64,000 bases of DNA from Cyanobium sp. PCC 7001 (lineage in GTDB: Bacteria > Cyanobacteriota > Cyanobacteriia > PCC-6307 > Cyanobiaceae), in contig NZ_DS990556.1 of the NCBI RefSeq assembly GCF_000155635.1, positions 1,471,637 through 1,535,636 on the forward strand, read 5' to 3'. Below the pieces are notes generated by a model. The model was not told the origin of the DNA and did no database searches. It was given only the letters and a program-made list of their open reading frames with translations. This document shows, piece by piece, positions 1 through 9,507 of the stretch. Position 1 is the stretch's first letter, and each line of letters starts with the position of its first letter. The position numbers and the translations under genes were made by a program.

Positions 1-192
<192 letters not shown>

Positions 193-1010
193 GTAGTCCG
201 GTCCTCTCGAACCAGCAAAATTCCTTCCGCTGGCCCTCAACTCGGCTTGCTCACTCCCAAACTCAGCGCTGCCACACTCCAATAAGCATCGCAACACCGC
301 TTCAGTCGTGGCCCCATTGTCTTCACAATGGTTTCAAAGAGTGCACGACCCACCAGCCGATCAACACGCAACCTGAAAAATTCTCATCCTCAAGTCCCGT
401 CCTCATCCTCTGGCGTCCCGTGACTTTCCCAGATCTCAGATCCGGTTCGCTTCCGGCTCCAACAGACTCTTTCCATGCACAAGCGCTCCGTGATAAAGCT
501 CTCGTCCACTCGCCTGTCAGCGCCAGTCGCTGTGTTCTTTTGACGGGACCTCACACCCCCACTGCTCGTTCGTCATCCATCCCCTCAGATCTCTCCAGCA
601 CCCACACCGCCCTCTCAGGCAGCACGCACGCTCTCCAGACCCTCAAGAACCCATGACGCAGTGGAAGCGTCAGTTCCTAAACGTTTCGGTTGTCCAGGTT
701 CCTCCACCTCCACCCCAGTTCCCCGGAGCTCTCGGTGGACGCCGCCTTCTCAGGCGACCCAGAAAACTTACATCACCGGCAGCTCACAGCCTCGCGGCCT
801 TCGCTCCCTCCGTAAGCCCTGCTAACCCCCTTCAGGGGCGCAGTCCAAAAGCGTAGCACCTGCAGAGGCGCATCCTTCCTGGGTGGTCGCTGTTCCCCTG
901 AAAACCAAGAGGTGGCAGGGCATCCGGCAAGCTGGCCCTGACCACTGACCAATCCCAGCACCCTGCTTAGGGTCGAGAAACCGGCCCCTGCGGCCCTCTC
1001 CCCAACCCGG
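193..1010. other. Long gene-free region upstream of the rRNA operon
   Basis: About 800 bases separate the 16S start from the invertase start. The plus strand is pyrimidine-rich and open reading frames here have no recognisable protein character. It most likely carries the rRNA operon promoter and leader on the minus strand and the short upstream region of the invertase gene on the plus strand. I could not place promoter boxes with confidence. Confidence 0.6.
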
Positions 1011-2483
1011 ATGCCCACTCCATTCAGCCAGGAGCGCCTGCGCGTCCGGCCCAGTTCCCGCGAAGAAGCCGTGGTGGTCAGGGCTCGCGAGCACTTCGAG
1101 CGCACCCTGGTGCGGGTGCGGGGCGAACTCGTGGGCTCCGTGGCGGCGCTGGAGCACCCCCGGAAGCATGACGAGGCCAATTACGGCGAGGTGTTCCTGC
1201 GCGACAACGTGCCGGTGATGCTCTACCTGCTCCTGCAGGGGCGCTACGAGATCGTGCGCAACTTCCTGAGCGTGTGCCTGGATCTGCAGAGCACCAAGTA
1301 CCAGACCCGGGGCGTCTTCCCCACCAGCTTCGTGGAGGAGGAGGGCCAGATCGTGGCCGACTACGGGCAGCGCTCCATCGGCCGCATCACCTCGGTGGAC
1401 GCCAGCCTCTGGTGGCCGGTGCTCTGCTGGCTCTACGTGAAGCGCAGCAAAGACGTGGATTTCGCCACCAGCCAGCGGGTGCAGCGCGGTGTGCAGCTGC
1501 TGCTGGATCTGGTGCTCCACCCCACCTTCGAGGGCACGCCGGTGCTGTTCGTGCCGGATTGCGCCTTCATGATTGACCGCCCCATGGACGTGTGGGGAGC
1601 CCCGCTGGAGGTGGAGGTGCTGTTGTTCGGGTGCCTGCGCAGCTGCTGCAACCTGATGGAGATCGCCAAGACCAGCTCCATGAGCCGGCTGCTGGATCAG
1701 CGGCTGGTGCTGACGCGGCAGTGGCTCCACGACCTGCGTTCCTTTCTGCTGAAGCACTACTGGGTGACCAGCAAGACGATGCAGGTGCTGCGCCGGCGGC
1801 CCACGGAGCAATACGGCGATCACCAGCACGAGAACGAATTCAACGTGCAGCCCCAGGTGATCCCCCCCTGGCTGCAGGACTGGCTCGAGAACCGCGGCGG
1901 CTACCTGATCGGCAACATCCGCACCGGCCGGCCGGATTTCCGCTTTTACAGCCTCGGCAACTCCCTGGCCTGCCTGTTCGGGCTGCTCACCGCGCCGCAG
2001 CAGCGGGCCCTGTTCCGCCTGGTGCTCCACAACCGGGGCGATCTGATGGCCCAGATGCCCATGCGGATCTGCCACCCGCCGATGGAAGCCGATGAGTGGC
2101 GCAACAAGACGGGATCCGACCCCAAGAACTGGCCCTGGAGCTACCACAACGGCGGCCACTGGCCGAGCCTGCTCTGGTTCCTCGGTGGAGCCATTCTGCT
2201 GCACGAACAGTGTCACCCCCAGGCGGACGTGCTGCTGATGGGGCAGATGAAGGCCATGCTGGAGGAGTGCTACTGGAGCCAGCTCAACCAGCTGCCGCGG
2301 CAGCAGTGGGCCGAGTACTTCGATGGTCCCACCGGCACCTGGGTGGGGCAGCAGGCCCGCACCTACCAGACCTGGACCATCGTGGGCTTCCTGCTGCTGC
2401 ACCACCTGCTGCGGATGAAACCGGAGGACGTGAGCCTGCTGGATCTCGATCACGATCCCTCCTCCGGGCTGCTCCACTCCTGA
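1011..2483 (+). CDS. Alkaline/neutral invertase, GH100 family
   Basis: A 490-aa protein matching cyanobacterial and plant alkaline/neutral invertases of glycoside hydrolase family 100, which split sucrose into glucose and fructose in the cytoplasm. The long conserved stretches with FLRDNVPVMLYLL near residue 60, DASLWWP near residue 130, and WPWSYHNGGHWPSLLW near residue 380 are typical, and no signal peptide is seen. Length fits the family (about 460 to 490 aa in cyanobacteria). It stands alone, facing petD across a terminator. In this group sucrose is an osmolyte and carbon store, so the enzyme probably serves sucrose turnover. The ATG at 1011 lies just before the family's conserved core. 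Confidence 0.9.
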   Translation: MPTPFSQERLRVRPSSREEAVVVRAREHFERTLVRVRGELVGSVAALEHPRKHDEANYGEVFLRDNVPVMLYLLLQGRYEIVRNFLSVCLDLQSTKYQTRGVFPTSFVEEEGQIVADYGQRSIGRITSVDASLWWPVLCWLYVKRSKDVDFATSQRVQRGVQLLLDLVLHPTFEGTPVLFVPDCAFMIDRPMDVWGAPLEVEVLLFGCLRSCCNLMEIAKTSSMSRLLDQRLVLTRQWLHDLRSFLLKHYWVTSKTMQVLRRRPTEQYGDHQHENEFNVQPQVIPPWLQDWLENRGGYLIGNIRTGRPDFRFYSLGNSLACLFGLLTAPQQRALFRLVLHNRGDLMAQMPMRICHPPMEADEWRNKTGSDPKNWPWSYHNGGHWPSLLWFLGGAILLHEQCHPQADVLLMGQMKAMLEECYWSQLNQLPRQQWAEYFDGPTGTWVGQQARTYQTWTIVGFLLLHHLLRMKPEDVSLLDLDHDPSSGLLHS

Positions 2484-2521
2484 CGAAGCGGCCCTGGCAA
2501 CGAGGCGAACGGCAAGCCAAC

Positions 2522-2546
2522 AAAAAGCCGCGACCAGGGCCGCGGC
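2522..2546 (-). terminator. Rho-independent terminator of petBD
   Basis: On the minus strand the stem arms GCCGCG (2546-2541) and CGCGGC (2532-2527) are followed by a run of five T (2526-2522). It sits about 37 bases downstream of the petD stop codon, in the convergent gap with the invertase gene. Confidence 0.8.
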
Positions 2547-2582
2547 GTGAAAAGGCAGAGCTGAGTGGCGCTGGAGCCCGGA

Positions 2583-3065
2583 TCAGAACAGGCCCAGGGT
2601 GAGCGACTTGTCGATCGGCAGCGCGGCGCCGATTCCCAGGTAAATGGTGAACACGGTTCCGAACAGGAACACGGCCATGGCCACGGGACGGCGGAAGGGG
2701 TTCTGGAACTTGTTGAAGCTCTCGATGAAGGGAACCAGCATCAGACCCAGAGGAATCATGGTCTGCAGAGCGATGCCCAGCAGCTTGTTGGGAACCACCC
2801 GGAGGATCTGGAACACCGGATAGAGGTACCACTCGGGAAGGATCTCCAGCGGGGTGGCGAAGGGATCCGCCTTGTCACCCAGCATGGCCGGATCCAGAAC
2901 GGCCAGGCCGACGATGCAGCCGATGGTGCCCAGGATTACCACCGGGAACATGTAGAGCAGGTCGTTGGGCCAGGCGGGCTCGCCGTAATAGTTGTGGCCC
3001 ATGCCCTTGGCCAGCTTGGCGCGAAGGGCCGGATCGGTGAGGTCAGGCTTCTTGAGGATGTGCAT
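2583..3065 (-). CDS. petD: Cytochrome b6-f complex subunit IV
   Basis: The 160-aa protein begins MHILKKPDL and carries the conserved [18 protein letters not shown] segment near residue 80 and three hydrophobic helices, which is the full usual length of PetD. Subunit IV pairs with cytochrome b6 in the thylakoid membrane to form the core of the b6f complex, which moves electrons from plastoquinol to plastocyanin or cytochrome c6. It follows petB by 86 bases and ends before a clear terminator, so petB-petD is a two-gene operon, the standard cyanobacterial order. Confidence 0.98.
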   Translation of the reverse strand: MHILKKPDLTDPALRAKLAKGMGHNYYGEPAWPNDLLYMFPVVILGTIGCIVGLAVLDPAMLGDKADPFATPLEILPEWYLYPVFQILRVVPNKLLGIALQTMIPLGLMLVPFIESFNKFQNPFRRPVAMAVFLFGTVFTIYLGIGAALPIDKSLTLGLF

Positions 3066-3151
3066 GGCGATGGCCGGGTGCCGTGAACGCTGATCGTGAG
3101 AGGAAGGCTAGGGAGACCGCCGAGGCGGGCGGGACTGACTGTCTCGAACAG

Positions 3152-3823
3152 TCACAACGGGCCGGAGATGCCCTGCTTCCGGATCATCAGGAAGTGCATG
3201 AGCATGAACACGGCCAGCAGCCAGGGCATCACGAAGGTGTGGAGGCTGTAGAAGCGCGTGAGGGTGGCCTGGCCGACGGACTCGCCGCCGCGCAGCAGTT
3301 CCACCATGAAGTCACCCACCACGGGCACGGCAGCAGGAACACCGCTCACGATCTTCACGGCCCAGTAGCCCACCTGGTCCCAGGGAAGGGAGTAGCCGGT
3401 AACGCCGAAGGACACGGTGATGACGGCCATGGTGACACCGGTGACCCAGGTGAGCTCACGGGGCCGCTTGAAGCCGCCGGTGAGGTACACGCGGAACACG
3501 TGCAGGATCAGCATCAGCACCATCATCGAGGCGCTCCAGCGGTGCACCGAGCGGATCAGCCAGCCGAAACTGACGTCGGTCATCAGGTACTGCACCGAGG
3601 CGTAGGCCTCGGCCACGGTGGGCTTGTAATAGAACGTCATCGCGAAGCCCGTCGCGAACTGGATGAGGAAGCACACCAGGGTGATCCCGCCCAGGCAATA
3701 AAAGATGTTGACGTGGGGAGGGACGTACTTGGCCGAGATGTCGTCGGCAATGGCCTGGATCTCGAGGCGCTCCTGGAACCAGTCGTAGACCGGGGACGAC
3801 TTTCCAGCAGGAGTGTTCGCCAT
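3152..3823 (-). CDS. petB: Cytochrome b6
   Basis: A 223-aa integral membrane protein with the cytochrome b6 signature. Two pairs of haem-binding histidines are visible, in [16 protein letters not shown] and in [16 protein letters not shown]. The cysteine in FYCLGG (near residue 40) is the covalent attachment point of the extra haem (haem cn) in this family. PetB is the redox core of the b6f complex. The N terminus [15 protein letters not shown] is a few residues longer than many homologues. It is divergent from ctpA with only about 50 bases between starts. The CCB2/CCB4-type assembly factor at 43937 probably acts on this protein. Confidence 0.98.
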   Translation of the reverse strand: MANTPAGKSSPVYDWFQERLEIQAIADDISAKYVPPHVNIFYCLGGITLVCFLIQFATGFAMTFYYKPTVAEAYASVQYLMTDVSFGWLIRSVHRWSASMMVLMLILHVFRVYLTGGFKRPRELTWVTGVTMAVITVSFGVTGYSLPWDQVGYWAVKIVSGVPAAVPVVGDFMVELLRGGESVGQATLTRFYSLHTFVMPWLLAVFMLMHFLMIRKQGISGPL

Positions 3824-3873
3824 GCAGCTGGGAGGTTTGGTTGCGAGAGTCTACGCACCACCTCGAAGGCACC

Positions 3874-5151
3874 GTGAGCACTGAACGCCCGTGGTTCCGG
3901 CCATCCCCGTTCCCCAGTGCGGCCCCCGGGAGCAGGGTCCCCAGGACCCTGAGGGCTGTCCTGATCCTGGGGCTGGTGCTGCTGCTGGCGGCCGGCCCGG
4001 CTCTGGCCCTGAGCGATGCGCAGCAGCTGGTGGTGGAGGCGTGGCGGCTGGTGAACCAGAGCTATGTGGATCCCCAGCGCTTCGAGGCCGTGCACTGGCG
4101 GCGGCTCCGGCAGAAGGCCCTGGAACGGCCGATCTCCAGCTCCGACGACGCCTACATGGCCATCGAGGCCATGCTCGCGCCGATCGGCGACCCCTACACC
4201 CGGCTGCTGCGGCCCGATGACTACAACAATCTGCGCTCCAGCACCCAGGGCAGCGTCACCGGGGTGGGCCTGCAGATCGGCCTGCGCGACGGGGACCAGC
4301 GCGTGGTGGTGATCGCCCCGCTGGACGACTCCCCTGCCGCGGAAGCCGGGCTGACCAGCGGCACCGAACTGCTGGCGGTGGACGGCCAGCCCACCCCGGC
4401 CCTGGGCCTGGAGGGCACGGCCGCTGCCCTCAGGGGCAGCACCGGCAGCCAGGTGCTGGTGACCGTGGCCCGCTCCGGCCAGCCCGAGGAGGTGGTGCTG
4501 GAGCGCAGGCAGGTGAACCTGCGGCCGGTGCGCAGCCGGCGGCTGCGACTCGAGGGCCACACCGTGGGCTACCTGCGGATCACCCAGTTCGCCGAGCCCG
4601 TGCCGGAGCAGGTGCACCAGGCCCTCACGGATCTGGTGGATCAGGGGATCGAAGGCCTGCTGCTCGATCTGCGCAACAACTCCGGAGGCCTGGTGAGCGC
4701 CGGACTGGCGGTGGCCGACCAGCTGCTCGACCGCCAGCCGATCGTGGAGACCCAGGACCGCGATGGCCTCAGCTCGCCCGTGCAGGCGGGTGCCGGCCAG
4801 CTCTACGACGGTCCGATGCTGACGCTGGTGAATGGCGGCACGGCCAGCGCCAGCGAGATCCTTGCCGGCGCCCTGCAGGACAACGGCCGCAGCGAGCTGG
4901 CGGGCAGCCGCACCTTCGGCAAGGGCCTCATCCAGAGCCTGCTGCCCCTGAGCGACAGCAGCGGTCTGGCCATCACCGTGGCCCGGTATGTGACCCCGAG
5001 CGGGCGGGACATCCAGAACCAGGGCATCGAGCCCGAGCATCCCCTGCCGCCGCCCGAGCCGCTCAACCCCGGCGGCGACAACGATGCCTGGCTGCAGGAG
5101 GCCTCGGATCTGCTGGTGGAGCGGATCGGGCGCAACGCGCCTGAACCATGA
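3874..5151 (+). CDS. ctpA: Carboxyl-terminal processing protease (S41 family)
   Basis: About 425 aa: an N-terminal hydrophobic signal (VLILGLVLLLAAGPALA), a PDZ domain in the middle, and an S41 serine protease domain. The expected Ser-Lys dyad is present, with Ser325 in GGTASASEI and Lys350 in FGKGLIQ, 25 residues apart as in the D1-processing protease. CtpA enzymes in cyanobacteria trim the C terminus of the D1 protein of photosystem II in the lumen. The GTG at 3874 is preferred; a TTG at 3841 would add 11 residues. The stop overlaps the start of the next gene by 4 bases, so translation is probably coupled. A paralogous periplasmic protease role (CtpB/CtpC) cannot be excluded. Confidence 0.9.
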   Translation: MSTERPWFRPSPFPSAAPGSRVPRTLRAVLILGLVLLLAAGPALALSDAQQLVVEAWRLVNQSYVDPQRFEAVHWRRLRQKALERPISSSDDAYMAIEAMLAPIGDPYTRLLRPDDYNNLRSSTQGSVTGVGLQIGLRDGDQRVVVIAPLDDSPAAEAGLTSGTELLAVDGQPTPALGLEGTAAALRGSTGSQVLVTVARSGQPEEVVLERRQVNLRPVRSRRLRLEGHTVGYLRITQFAEPVPEQVHQALTDLVDQGIEGLLLDLRNNSGGLVSAGLAVADQLLDRQPIVETQDRDGLSSPVQAGAGQLYDGPMLTLVNGGTASASEILAGALQDNGRSELAGSRTFGKGLIQSLLPLSDSSGLAITVARYVTPSGRDIQNQGIEPEHPLPPPEPLNPGGDNDAWLQEASDLLVERIGRNAPEP

Positions 5152-6389
5152 GCAGCCGCGTCTACCACGACCCTCTGCATGGGGCGATCGAGCTGAACCG
5201 GGAGGATCCCGCCGAGGCCCTGGCCATCGACCTGATCGACACACCGCCGTTTCAGCGGCTGCGCCGCATCCGGCAGCTCGGGCCGGCCTTTCTCACCTTT
5301 CACGGCGCCGAATTCAGCCGCTTCACCCATTCGCTGGGGGTGCTGCACCTGGCACGGCTGGCCCTGGCCCAGCTGGAAGCTCAGCATCCCCATCTGGCGG
5401 AGCACCGGGGCGTGCTCTACGCCGCCGCCCTGCTGCACGACGTGGGCCATGGCCCCCTGAGCCACTCGGGGGAGGAGATGTACGGCCTGCGCCATGAGGC
5501 CTGGTCAGGCCGCCTGGTGCGGCAGCATCCGGACCTGCGGGACCTGCTCGAACGGCACCTACCAGGCAGCGCCGATGCCGTGGCCGATCTGCTGGAACAC
5601 GGGCACCATCGCTGCGCGGCCATCAAGGCCCTGGTGAGCAGCCAGCTGGACTGCGACCGGCTCGACTACCTGCTGCGCGACAGCTACAGCACCGGCACCA
5701 GCTACGGCCGGCTCGACCTGCAGCGGATCCTGGCGGCCCTGACCCTGGCCCCCGACGGCAGCCTGGCGGTGCACCCCCGCGGCCTGATGGCGGTGGAGCA
5801 CTACCTGGTGGTGCGCCAGCTGATGTACCGCAGCGTGTACAACCACCGGCTCAATGTGGTGTGCAACTGGCTGCTGCGACGGGTGATCGCGGTGGCGCGG
5901 CAACTGGGCCCCGCGGCCGTGTGGACCGATGGGGTGATGGCCCGCTGGCTCTGGGAGCCCGACAGCCTGGACCTGGGCACCTACCTGGCCAACGACGACC
6001 TGCGCACCGGCTATCACCTCGAGCGCTGGCTGGAGGACGGCCCCGCCGAGCTGGCCGAGCCCTGCGGCCGTCTGCTGGAACGGCGGCTGCTCAAGGCCAC
6101 CGATGTGAGCCCCATCGAGCGGAGCCGCCGTCTGGAGCTGCTGGCCCAGGCCCGGCAGCTGGCCGGCGCCGCCGGTTTCGACCCCGATGGCTGCTGCGCC
6201 CTCGAGCAGCGCCAGAGCCGGGGCTACCACCCCTACGCCGGTGGCCTGCGCCTCTGGGATGGCCGGCAGTTGCAGGCCCTGGAGCAGCGTTCCCCGCTGG
6301 TGCGCAGCCTCAGCGAGCCCACGGAGCTGGCCTGGCTGATTCATCCCGGCGAGGTGGCCCCTAGGTTGCGGCGGTTGCTGCAGGCCTGA
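5148..6389 (+). CDS. HD-domain metal-dependent phosphohydrolase (dGTPase-like)
   Basis: A 413-aa HD-superfamily protein. The metal ligands are visible as His in RFTHSLGVLHLA, the His-Asp pair in LLHDVGHGPLSHS, and a later Asp in DCDRLDYLLRDS. This arrangement matches the COG1078 group related to SAMHD1 and bacterial dGTP triphosphohydrolases, which act on nucleotides. The actual substrate is not known from sequence. The ATG overlaps the ctpA stop (ATGA), and the stop overlaps minC by one base, so it sits inside a coupled ctpA-HD-minC run. Confidence 0.85.
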   Translation: MSSRVYHDPLHGAIELNREDPAEALAIDLIDTPPFQRLRRIRQLGPAFLTFHGAEFSRFTHSLGVLHLARLALAQLEAQHPHLAEHRGVLYAAALLHDVGHGPLSHSGEEMYGLRHEAWSGRLVRQHPDLRDLLERHLPGSADAVADLLEHGHHRCAAIKALVSSQLDCDRLDYLLRDSYSTGTSYGRLDLQRILAALTLAPDGSLAVHPRGLMAVEHYLVVRQLMYRSVYNHRLNVVCNWLLRRVIAVARQLGPAAVWTDGVMARWLWEPDSLDLGTYLANDDLRTGYHLERWLEDGPAELAEPCGRLLERRLLKATDVSPIERSRRLELLAQARQLAGAAGFDPDGCCALEQRQSRGYHPYAGGLRLWDGRQLQALEQRSPLVRSLSEPTELAWLIHPGEVAPRLRRLLQA

Positions 6390-7123
6390 TGACCGCGCCG
6401 CCGCTCAGCGCCCTGCTCCTCCCCTCCGATGGCAGCGGCGCCCCCCACCGGCTCGTGCTGCCCAGCCCCGAGGGAACCCTGGGCGCCCCCGAACTGGTGG
6501 CCGCGGCCCTGGCGAGCGCCAGCCTGCTGCAGAGCCTCCCGGCCGCCGGCGCTCTGGATCTGCATGCCGGCGCCTGGTGGCTGCCGGTGGGAGACCTGCA
6601 GGCGATGGCCCTGCAGCTCGCTCAGGCCGGCCTCTGCCTGCAGGGCCTGCTGAGCAGCAACCGGCGCACGCTGGTGGCCGGTGCGGCCCTGGGCCTGGAG
6701 GTCAGGCTTCCGCCGGCGGCATCTCCAGAGCCTGAACCGGCCCCGGCCTGGCCCGCCACCGAGGCGGAGGTCACCGTAGCGCCCCTGACCCTGCATCGCG
6801 GCACCCTGCGGTCGGGCGACCATCTGCAGGTGGAGGGATCCGTGCTGCTGCTGGGGGATGTGAACCCCGGCGCCCGGGTGAGCGCCAGCGGCCACGTGCT
6901 GGTGTGGGGCCGGCTGCGGGGCACGGCCCATGCCGGTTGCCGCGGCGACGGTGGGGCCCGGATCGTGGCCCTGCAGCTGCGGCCCCTGCAGCTGCGGATC
7001 GCCGCTGCCGTGGCCCGTGGGCCCCAGGGATCACCGCCGCCGGGGCTGGCGGAGCAGGCCAGCCTGGTGGATGGAGCCATCCGTCTCGAACCCGCGCCGC
7101 CCCACTGGCCCCTCAGCGACTGA
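6389..7123 (+). CDS. minC: Septum site-determining protein MinC
   Basis: The 244-aa protein carries the MinC C-terminal beta-helix domain in the last 120 residues (HRGTLRSGDHLQVEGSVLLLGDVNPGA, then GRLRGTAHAG). The N-terminal half is less conserved and proline-rich in its linker. MinC inhibits FtsZ ring assembly away from midcell and is recruited by MinD. It starts by TGATG overlap with the HD gene and is followed, 78 bases on, by minD and minE, the usual Min order. Confidence 0.95.
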   Translation: MTAPPLSALLLPSDGSGAPHRLVLPSPEGTLGAPELVAAALASASLLQSLPAAGALDLHAGAWWLPVGDLQAMALQLAQAGLCLQGLLSSNRRTLVAGAALGLEVRLPPAASPEPEPAPAWPATEAEVTVAPLTLHRGTLRSGDHLQVEGSVLLLGDVNPGARVSASGHVLVWGRLRGTAHAGCRGDGGARIVALQLRPLQLRIAAAVARGPQGSPPPGLAEQASLVDGAIRLEPAPPHWPLSD

Positions 7124-7201
7124 TCCTTGCCGCACCCGGGGCGATCGGATCGGGCCCGCAGCGGGATTTGGCCTTAGCCTTCCCCGACCTCAGCCAGTGC
7201 C

Positions 7202-8020
7202 GTGCCAGCCGCGTCCACCCGCTACATCCTGATCTGCTCCGGCAAGGGGGGCGTGGGCAAGACCACGCTCACCGCCAACCTGGGCATCGCCCTGGCCAAG
7301 CAGGGGGCGCGAACCGCGGTGCTGGACGCCGATTTCGGTCTGCGCAACCTCGATCTGCTGCTGGGGCTGGAGAACCGGATCGTCTACACCGCCCAGGACG
7401 TGCTGTCCGAGTCCTGCCGGCTGGAGCAGGCCCTGGTGAAGCACAAACAGGAGCCCAATCTGGCCCTGCTCCCCGCCGGCAATCCCCGCATGCTCGAGTG
7501 GCTCAAGCCCGACGACATGCGCAAGATCGCGGCGATGGTGGGGGACAGCTTCGACTTCGTGCTGATCGACGCGCCGGCCGGCATCGAGGGGGGCTTCCGC
7601 AATGCCATGGCGGCGGCCCGGGAGGCCATCGTGGTCACCACCCCGGAAGTGTCCGCGGTGCGCGATGCCGACCGGGTGATCGGGCTGCTCAACACCGAGG
7701 GGGTGAAACCGATCCAGCTGGTGCTCAACCGGGTGCGGCCCAAGATGATGGCCAACCAGGAGATGCTGGCCGTGGATGACGTGACGGACATCCTGGCCCT
7801 TCCTCTGCTGGGGCTGGTGCTGGAGGACGAACAGGTGATCGTGTCCACCAACCGCGGCGAGCCCCTCACCCTCTCCGACACGCAGTCGCCTGCCAGCCGG
7901 GCCTACACCAACGTGGCCCGCCGACTGCGCGGTGAAGCGGTGCCACTGATCGATCCCTCCAAGGAACGCCAGGGGCTGCGGGCCAAGATCGGCCGCCTGA
8001 TGCACACCAAGATCTTCTGA
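7202..8020 (+). CDS. minD: Septum site-determining ATPase MinD
   Basis: A 272-aa ParA/MinD ATPase. The deviant Walker A motif KGGVGKTT is near residue 15, and conserved [12 protein letters not shown] and LIDAPAGIE segments follow. The C-terminal end ([14 protein letters not shown]) is the amphipathic helix that binds the membrane when ATP is bound. MinD recruits MinC and is released by MinE. The start is GTG at 7202, and minE begins only 4 bases after the stop, so the two are probably co-translated. Confidence 0.97.
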   Translation: MPAASTRYILICSGKGGVGKTTLTANLGIALAKQGARTAVLDADFGLRNLDLLLGLENRIVYTAQDVLSESCRLEQALVKHKQEPNLALLPAGNPRMLEWLKPDDMRKIAAMVGDSFDFVLIDAPAGIEGGFRNAMAAAREAIVVTTPEVSAVRDADRVIGLLNTEGVKPIQLVLNRVRPKMMANQEMLAVDDVTDILALPLLGLVLEDEQVIVSTNRGEPLTLSDTQSPASRAYTNVARRLRGEAVPLIDPSKERQGLRAKIGRLMHTKIF

Positions 8021-8024
8021 GCCG

Positions 8025-8345
8025 ATGACGCTGCGTGATCTGATCAACAAGTTGCTGGGGCGGGAGCCGGCCAGCGCCACCACCGCCAAGCAGCGGCTGC
8101 AGCTGGTGCTGGCCCACGACCGCAGTGACCTCAACCCCGAGCTGCTCCAGCAGATGCGCCGCGAGATCCTGGAGGTGGTGAGCCGCTACGTGGAGATCGA
8201 CCTCGAGGAGGGGGATGTGAGCCTGGAGACGGAGGATCGGGTGACCGCGCTGGTGGCCAACCTGCCGATCAAGGGCACACGCCCCCTGATGTCGGGGATG
8301 TCCGCCTCCGGCGGTGCGACGGTACCCCCCGGCACGCGTCCCTGA
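8025..8345 (+). CDS. minE: Cell division topological specificity factor MinE
   Basis: 106 aa, with the MinD-binding and membrane-targeting N terminus ([13 protein letters not shown]) and the conserved [29 protein letters not shown] region, then the dimerisation domain. It is slightly longer than the typical 85 to 100 aa because of a short Gly/Ser-rich tail. MinE drives MinD release and so places the division site at midcell. It is the last gene of the Min group. Confidence 0.96.
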   Translation: MTLRDLINKLLGREPASATTAKQRLQLVLAHDRSDLNPELLQQMRREILEVVSRYVEIDLEEGDVSLETEDRVTALVANLPIKGTRPLMSGMSASGGATVPPGTRP

Positions 8346-8395
8346 AGCGGCTGTGGCAAGCCTGTGGTGCACCCACCAGGCTCCCCGGGTTCCCC

Positions 8396-8638
8396 ATGGC
8401 CCAGCCCCTCAGCTCCTCACCAGGTTCCACCTCATCCGCCCTGGCCCTACGACCGGTGGCCACCCCGGCCGAAGCCCGGGTGCTTGGTCTGGTGTGCCGG
8501 GGTCACAGCAACCGCGACATCGCCACGGCCCTTGTGGTGAGCGTGCGCACGGTGGAGAGCCACATCTCCAGCCTGCTGGCCAAGACCGGTTGCCGAAACC
8601 GCACCCAGCTGCTGATCTGGGCCCTCACCGCCGAGTAG
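8396..8638 (+). CDS. Solo LuxR/NarL-type HTH regulator (PedR-like)
   Basis: An 80-aa protein made almost only of a LuxR-type helix-turn-helix (TPAEARVLGLVCRGHSNRDIA, then VSVRTVESHISSLLAKTGCRNRTQL). It has no receiver or sensor domain. Small single-domain LuxR proteins of this kind in cyanobacteria include the redox-responsive regulator PedR, which relies on cysteines. Two cysteines are present here (in LVCRGH and TGCRNR). Function as PedR is inference from size and domain; other solo LuxR proteins are possible. It lies 50 bases after minE and before tRNA-Thr. Confidence 0.8.
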   Translation: MAQPLSSSPGSTSSALALRPVATPAEARVLGLVCRGHSNRDIATALVVSVRTVESHISSLLAKTGCRNRTQLLIWALTAE

Positions 8639-8687
8639 TTTGTCGCCGTGGCCCCGTCGACGACGCGATCGCGGTGAGTCACCACCA

Positions 8688-8759
8688 GCCGGCTTAGCTC
8701 AGCGGTAGAGCAGCGCTTTTGTAAAGCGAAGGCCATCGGTTCAAATCCGTTAGCCGGCT
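8688..8759 (+). tRNA. trnT: tRNA-Thr (anticodon TGT)
   Basis: A full cloverleaf of 72 nt: acceptor arms GCCGGCT and AGCCGGC, D-arm TTAGCTCAGCGGTAGAGC, anticodon stem around TTTTGTAA giving anticodon TGT, and T-arm with GGTTCAAATCC. No CCA is encoded. Confidence 0.97.
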
Positions 8760-8803
8760 CTCTCCTGGCCATCGGCAGGGAGCGCTCCCAGTGGCGGCGG
8801 CGC

Positions 8804-9337
8804 TCAGAAAATCCCCATCAGACCCTCCTTCACCTGGATCTGAACGGGTTCGTCGTAGGTGTCCAGCTTCACGTCGGTCTCCACCTTCAGCGGCTCCGGA
8901 GTGTCCACCTTCACGTCACCCTCCACCTGCACGGGCAGGGTGTCTTCGGCCTTGACCGCCACCGAACCCTGCACCGGCAGCGGTGTGCCGGCCTTCACCT
9001 CCACGGGGCTGGTGACCACCACCCGCGGCTGCCCGGTGATGGGAATCGGCTTGGAGGCATCGACCCCCACGGTGCCCTTCACGGTGAGCAGCTCCTTGGC
9101 GGAGATCTCGATGGCGCGGTTGAGCTGTTCCACATGAATCGGCTTGGCCAGCTCGTCCACCTGGGCCTTCACGGCCAGGGGCTGGTCCAATGGCATGGCC
9201 AGGCGGATGGGGATGGGGCGACTCAGTACCCGGAGCAGCACGCCCCCCAGCACGATGGAGGAGAGCACCAGGGCGCAGGGCCAGCGCAGGACCAGCAGCA
9301 CCTTGAACCAGGGCGCGTCATCGATGGCGGCAGACAT
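8804..9337 (-). CDS. Membrane-anchored hypothetical protein
   Basis: A 177-aa protein of unknown function. One hydrophobic segment near residues 13 to 35 (VLLVLRWPCALVLSSIVLGG) suggests an N-terminal anchor. The rest is a regular run of short beta-like stretches with repeated V-x-V patterns rich in Val, Pro, Lys and Asp (such as PVEVKAG, PVQVEGDVKVD, PLKVETDVKLD), which suggests a repeated extracytoplasmic beta structure. I do not recognise a named family. It is convergent with tRNA-Thr and about 170 bases downstream of the GH10-like gene. Confidence 0.7.
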   Translation of the reverse strand: MSAAIDDAPWFKVLLVLRWPCALVLSSIVLGGVLLRVLSRPIPIRLAMPLDQPLAVKAQVDELAKPIHVEQLNRAIEISAKELLTVKGTVGVDASKPIPITGQPRVVVTSPVEVKAGTPLPVQGSVAVKAEDTLPVQVEGDVKVDTPEPLKVETDVKLDTYDEPVQIQVKEGLMGIF

Positions 9338-9507
9338 GGATTCAGGAGATCACGACCACCGCAGGGAGCACGGGCATGCCACCCCTGCGGCCGTCGGCAT
9401 TCAAACGGAGCTGGGTCTCCCTGGCTCGGCACACCCGGAAGGCCACACAAGCTGCTGGCTTCGGCGTGGCTTCGACGGCCCTGCCCTGGCTGCCTGCCAT
9501 GGCAGCC

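Noticed and set aside
822-2477. 551-codon frame opposite the invertase gene
   Set aside because: It is the antisense shadow of a clear GH100 gene; long shadow frames are expected at this GC content, and many others in the window were dropped for the same reason.
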